64,000 bases of DNA from Thermoflexus hugenholtzii JAD2 (lineage in GTDB: Bacteria > Chloroflexota > Chloroflexia > Chloroflexales > Roseiflexaceae): positions 62,001 to 126,000 of the forward strand of contig CAMCVW010000001.1 of the NCBI GenBank assembly GCA_945881915.1, given 5' to 3'. The notes below the pieces were generated by a model, which was given only the letters and a program-made list of their open reading frames with translations, was not told the origin of the DNA and did not search any database. The position numbers were made by a program, and so were the translations under genes. Of the stretch, positions 61,090 to 64,000 are shown one piece after another (position 1 is the first letter of the stretch; each line of letters starts with the position of its first letter).

Positions 61090-61985
61090 ATTGAAGCTTT
61101 TAGTGCTTCGGAAACAGTCGCAGCGTGGATGTCGATGGTGTCATTTATATCTCGCCCGTAGCCGCCTGCCATTGTCACTACATACGGAATCCCATTCTTG
61201 CGACAGAGATCAATCACCATACGGTCCCGAGCGGCCAGTCCTTCTTTGCTCAGGGCCAGTCGTCCGATCGAGTCGTTGACATGGGCGTCTGCTCCTGATG
61301 TATAGAACACGACATCGGGTCGTGCGACAGCGCTGATATGATCGAGAGCCGGAGCAAGTGTCTCGAGATATTCATCATCTGCAGTTGCATCGGCGAGATC
61401 GATATCACAATCGCTTGCTACTTTGCGAAACGGGTAATTCTTGGCCGCATGCATCGAAAAGGTATAACACCACTCCTCGTGTGCCATGATTTCGGCAGTC
61501 CCATTCCCCTGATGTACATCGAGATCAACGACGAGTGCCCGCCGAATCAGCCCGTTTGCGTGGCCCTGATATGCCGCAACTGCGACATCATTAAAGACGC
61601 AATACCCTTCGCCATGCAATCGACACGCATGGTGGGTCCCTCCAGCCAAGTGCACTGCGCCTCCGCTATCGAGCGCAGCTGCGAGCGCAGCCGTGGTACC
61701 ACCACACGCACGTCGGGCACGTTCGACCACCGCAGAAGACCACGGAAATCCAATGCGTCGTTGCTCAGCGCTTGTGAGTGTCCCCTGAACAACCTTCGAA
61801 ATATACCCTGGACTATGCGCACGTTCTATGTCTTCGATGGGAGATAATGGTGATTGGTGAAAAGAATGTGCTGCGATGCCTACAAACTGTTCCACACGTT
61901 GCCGTAAAAGTCGAAATTTGGCCATCGGGAATCGATGTCCTTCGGGGAGCGGAATTTCGAATTGGTCGGTGTAATACAGATGCAT
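61086..61985 (-). CDS. HDAC-like / acetoin-utilization-type deacetylase
   Basis: 299 residues from ATG 61985; the frame extends to 62258 but that part has no family match. Arginase/deacetylase fold: active-site His118-His119 in GGTHHA, zinc ligands Asp156 and His158 in VDLDVHQGNG, and Asp233 in TSGADAH. Bacterial members deacetylate polyamines, acetylated lysine or small amines, or act in acetoin use. No ribosome-binding site is visible, so it may be leaderless. The stop overlaps the PdeM-like start by four bases, coupling the two. It heads the six-gene minus-strand run. Confidence 0.85.
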   Translation of the reverse strand: MHLYYTDQFEIPLPEGHRFPMAKFRLLRQRVEQFVGIAAHSFHQSPLSPIEDIERAHSPGYISKVVQGTLTSAEQRRIGFPWSSAVVERARRACGGTTAALAAALDSGGAVHLAGGTHHACRLHGEGYCVFNDVAVAAYQGHANGLIRRALVVDLDVHQGNGTAEIMAHEEWCYTFSMHAAKNYPFRKVASDCDIDLADATADDEYLETLAPALDHISAVARPDVVFYTSGADAHVNDSIGRLALSKEGLAARDRMVIDLCRKNGIPYVVTMAGGYGRDINDTIDIHAATVSEALKASI

Positions 61986-62027
61986 TTGTTTAATATACCA
62001 TATTCGCAAAAACCAGAACCCACGTAG

Positions 62028-62057
62028 TTGTAAAGTGTTTACGTTATGTGTTAGAAT
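62028..62057 (+). promoter_or_regulatory. Promoter of the TMEM43-like gene
   Basis: TTGTAA (62028-62033), an 18-base spacer and TAGAAT (62052-62057). It lies in the space divergent from the HDAC-like gene, about 20 bases before ATG 62080. Confidence 0.5.
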
Positions 62058-62079
62058 ATTGCGAACAGAAAGGTCTACA

Positions 62080-63252
62080 ATGAGTAACAAAGTAGTGCGT
62101 GTCACCCGGCAAAACTGGGGACAACGAGTAGCGAATTCGTTTGGTGGGCTTGTATTTGGTCTCATCCTCATTCCCGCTGCAATGATCGGGCTTTGGATGG
62201 GCGAGGGGATGCGCGATTTGTCGAAAATCGCAGCAACAGCGGTGCAGGTAGATGCCAATCAGGCACTCACCGCCAAAGACGGCGACTTTGTATCGGCCAC
62301 GGGGACACTCAGCAGCAACGCCCAAATCGGCGATGCACCGTATATGGCAGACGGCGATTATGTCTCGTTGAACCGTGTCGTCGAAATGTATGCATGGACC
62401 CAAAAGAGTGATAGCTCGACAACTGAGGATACGGTTGGCGGCGGTTCTACAACCACAACGACTTATACCTATTCGAAGCAATGGGTCGAAAATCCGGCAG
62501 ATTCAAGCACATTCGAAGAACCCGCTGGGCATGAGAATCCTACCAAAGTCATCGAAAGCACAACCATAACGGCAGATTACGCAACTGTTGGGAACTACGA
62601 AGTCAACCCACAGTCTGTACAGTTGCCCGGTGGCGACAAAATCGGACAAAATCCGGTCGAATTGCCTGAAGGATATGCTTTAAACGGCGAATATATTTTC
62701 TCGACCGACGCAGCAGCGACCAGCCCAACGGTCGGTGACTTGCGCATCTCGTACACTGCTTTGCCTACGGGTAAAACGGTGACGGTATTTGGCAGCCAAC
62801 AGGGAAATTCCGTTGTCAGTGCCACAGTGGATGGTGCGGAATTCTTCCGGATGTTTATCGGCACGCACTCGGAAGCTCTGGCCACGATGCACACCGAATA
62901 TGTGGTTCTGATATGGATCATCCGTATCCTGGGGACATTCGGTATCTTCATGGGACTTCAGCTCATCGTTCAGCCGCTCGCACGTATCTTGGGTGTCATC
63001 GGCATCTTGGGCAATGCAGTCGAAGGAATCACTGGATTTTTTAATGCACTTATTGCTCTCGTGCTCGGTTCGACGATTATCATCGTCAGCCAGATCGCAC
63101 ACAACATCTACCTACTCATTGCCACGTTATTGCTGGTAGGCGGCGGGATTTACCTGTACATGCGCAAACGTAATGGATCTGCGTCTGTATCAGGGACCAC
63201 CACCACAAGTACAGAGACAGGCGTCGACACATCACCACCAAAAATGAACTAA
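62080..63252 (+). CDS. TMEM43-family membrane protein
   Basis: 390 residues from ATG 62080 (AAAGG six bases upstream). N-terminal helix (~18-42) after a short basic tail; a large luminal/extracytoplasmic domain (~45-255) with a flexible Ser/Thr-rich loop near residue 125; then three or four C-terminal helices (~270-370) and a polar tail. MIGLWMGEGMRD and the distal VVLIWIIRILGTFGIFMG segment are TMEM43-like. The family is known in animals (LUMA) and scattered bacteria; its molecular role is unclear. A strong terminator follows. Confidence 0.78.
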   Translation: MSNKVVRVTRQNWGQRVANSFGGLVFGLILIPAAMIGLWMGEGMRDLSKIAATAVQVDANQALTAKDGDFVSATGTLSSNAQIGDAPYMADGDYVSLNRVVEMYAWTQKSDSSTTEDTVGGGSTTTTTYTYSKQWVENPADSSTFEEPAGHENPTKVIESTTITADYATVGNYEVNPQSVQLPGGDKIGQNPVELPEGYALNGEYIFSTDAAATSPTVGDLRISYTALPTGKTVTVFGSQQGNSVVSATVDGAEFFRMFIGTHSEALATMHTEYVVLIWIIRILGTFGIFMGLQLIVQPLARILGVIGILGNAVEGITGFFNALIALVLGSTIIIVSQIAHNIYLLIATLLLVGGGIYLYMRKRNGSASVSGTTTTSTETGVDTSPPKMN

Positions 63253-63265
63253 TTCGTCGTTTCTT

Positions 63266-63295
63266 CCTCCCACGCTTTTGCGTGGGAGGTTTTTT
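63266..63295 (+). terminator. Terminator after TMEM43-like gene
   Basis: CCTCCCACGC and GCGTGGGAGG, a perfect 10-base stem with a TTTT loop, followed by six T residues. Confidence 0.9.
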
Positions 63296-64000
63296 GTTAT
63301 GGTCAGGTGCATCGTGATTCCCGCGTCTGTGTGAGGATTATGGAGTTAAGAAGGCCGTAAAGAGGTAGCCAGCGTGTCGCAACATACCGCACAGGAATCA
63401 GTAAACTCACCAAATCCTCAAGATGAGGGGGATACGCTTTTCCGAGTGTGGCACGTTGGAGGCTCCTACAATAATTGGTGAAGCAAACCTCCAGACCGTT
63501 ACAATCGTTCCTTCACCCGCGAGGGCTGTGTCGAGTTATATGCTTATCGAAAACACTGAAACAACCACCGAGAACGCGGTTCCACAGGACAACACAACAT
63601 CCTAGTTCACATATCAACATGACACAATGGAATAACTACATTCCACACATGTCCCATTTACGAGTACTGAACGGACACAAGAACGTAACGTAAATTCCCT
63701 AAGAAATTAACAATCGGTGCGCGTATTCGGGGTATATTTCTGCCTCATAACACAAGCAAATCCCAAAACATCGCACGATTGTACATAAACCGGTCAACCT
63801 ACTGAATCGTAATGATTGCGGGGGATTCCATCTATTCACGTTCAGATACCATCGCGTGGGTTTTGTACTTTTCAGTAAGGGATAATGCTCGTTCAGGGAG
63901 AACGGGGATTCCAAAGCAATCCCACCAACCATCTCTACAGTACATCGCGGTCTCGGCTCAGGTCACAGCCGTACAGGTGTTTTTCTGAAGAATACTGCCG
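63296..64000. other. About 700 bases without a supported gene
   Basis: No frame here looks like a known protein. The best candidate is GTG 63374 (AGAGG seven bases upstream), but it stops after 35 codons at 63481. Another frame carries on from about 63423 to 63605 with a Thr-rich, acidic end (ENTETTTENAVPQ). The two could be one frameshifted small gene. A small inverted repeat, TGGAAT...ATTCCA, lies at about 63628-63645. The minus-strand frame at 63699-63932 has no ribosome-binding site or recognisable family. The region may continue into something outside the window. Confidence 0.5.

Noticed and set aside
61986-62258. N-terminal extension of the HDAC-like protein
   Set aside because: The extra 91 residues match nothing in the family and run antisense through the TMEM43-like promoter and gene start.
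63699-63932. 77-codon minus-strand frame near the right edge
   Set aside because: No ribosome-binding site, no recognised domain and unbiased composition.
1-64000. CRISPR arrays, insertion sequences, tRNA and rRNA genes
   Set aside because: I looked for spaced direct repeats, transposase motifs and cloverleaf or rRNA sequence by eye and found none apart from tmRNA; a dedicated search could still reveal a short tRNA.

Overview
The window reads as a stretch of ordinary chromosome from a free-living bacterium with mid-range GC (about half G+C by eye). I think it belongs to the Chloroflexota, probably near the class Chloroflexia. This is inferred from a Thr/Pro/Ala-rich lipoprotein, an ADP-glucose pyrophosphorylase variant of a type I associate with that phylum, and the mixture of housekeeping genes. 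No rRNA, tRNA, insertion sequence, phage or CRISPR array is visible. The only structural RNA gene is tmRNA.

Left part (1-18.9 kb). Three tandem Eis-like acetyltransferase paralogues (the first cut by the window edge) converge on a TrkH/KtrB potassium channel subunit. Then, on the minus strand, come citrate synthase, trpA, pgsA, a three-gene envelope glycosyltransferase unit with overlapping ends, an acyl-CoA synthetase, a 57-residue membrane protein, an orphan anti-sigma-like zinc-finger protein, and a metY-metX methionine operon. The operon lies behind a consensus promoter, a SAM-I riboswitch and an intrinsic terminator.

Centre (18.9-32.7 kb). A large PAS/GAF histidine kinase is followed by a UxaA-type sugar-acid dehydratase and, after a divergent EI24/CysZ-like membrane protein, a seven-gene plus-strand run. 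That run holds a VOC protein, a Gfo/Idh/MocA dehydrogenase, a TIM-barrel isomerase, an SDR, a HAD phosphatase, a deoxyhypusine-synthase-like protein and an HldE/RfaE-type PfkB kinase. It looks like an uncharacterised carbohydrate pathway and is the best candidate here for an undescribed system. It ends at a terminator beside a decayed nucleotidyltransferase gene and a complete tmRNA gene with its own promoter and terminator.

Right-centre (32.7-49.6 kb). This part holds a DUF4406 protein, an ADP-ribosylglycohydrolase, a lipoprotein, an ABA4-like membrane protein, a clan GH-A glycosidase, a serine beta-lactamase-like hydrolase overlapping an AAC(6')-like acetyltransferase, and a Zn/Mn-type ABC importer whose promoter carries a perfect palindrome. 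An LCP cell-wall ligase coupled to a SUFU-domain protein, a methyltransferase, aspS, a PduO-type cobalamin adenosyltransferase, a MOSC protein and two exported YtkA-like proteins follow.

Right end (49.6-64 kb). A DUF2231 membrane protein is followed by three tandem plsC-like acyltransferases, two tiny overlapping membrane proteins on the opposite strand, a DapA-family lyase/aldolase, holA, rpsT, murJ and a glgC variant lacking two catalytic residues. A tightly packed minus-strand run follows (aminotransferase, ApaG, Lgt-like, TlpA-like, PdeM-like phosphoesterase, HDAC-like deacetylase), then a TMEM43 homologue. About 700 bases at the end hold no gene I can support.

Start codons were chosen by ribosome-binding sites and family N-termini, so several genes start downstream of the longest open frame. 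GTG and TTG starts are common.
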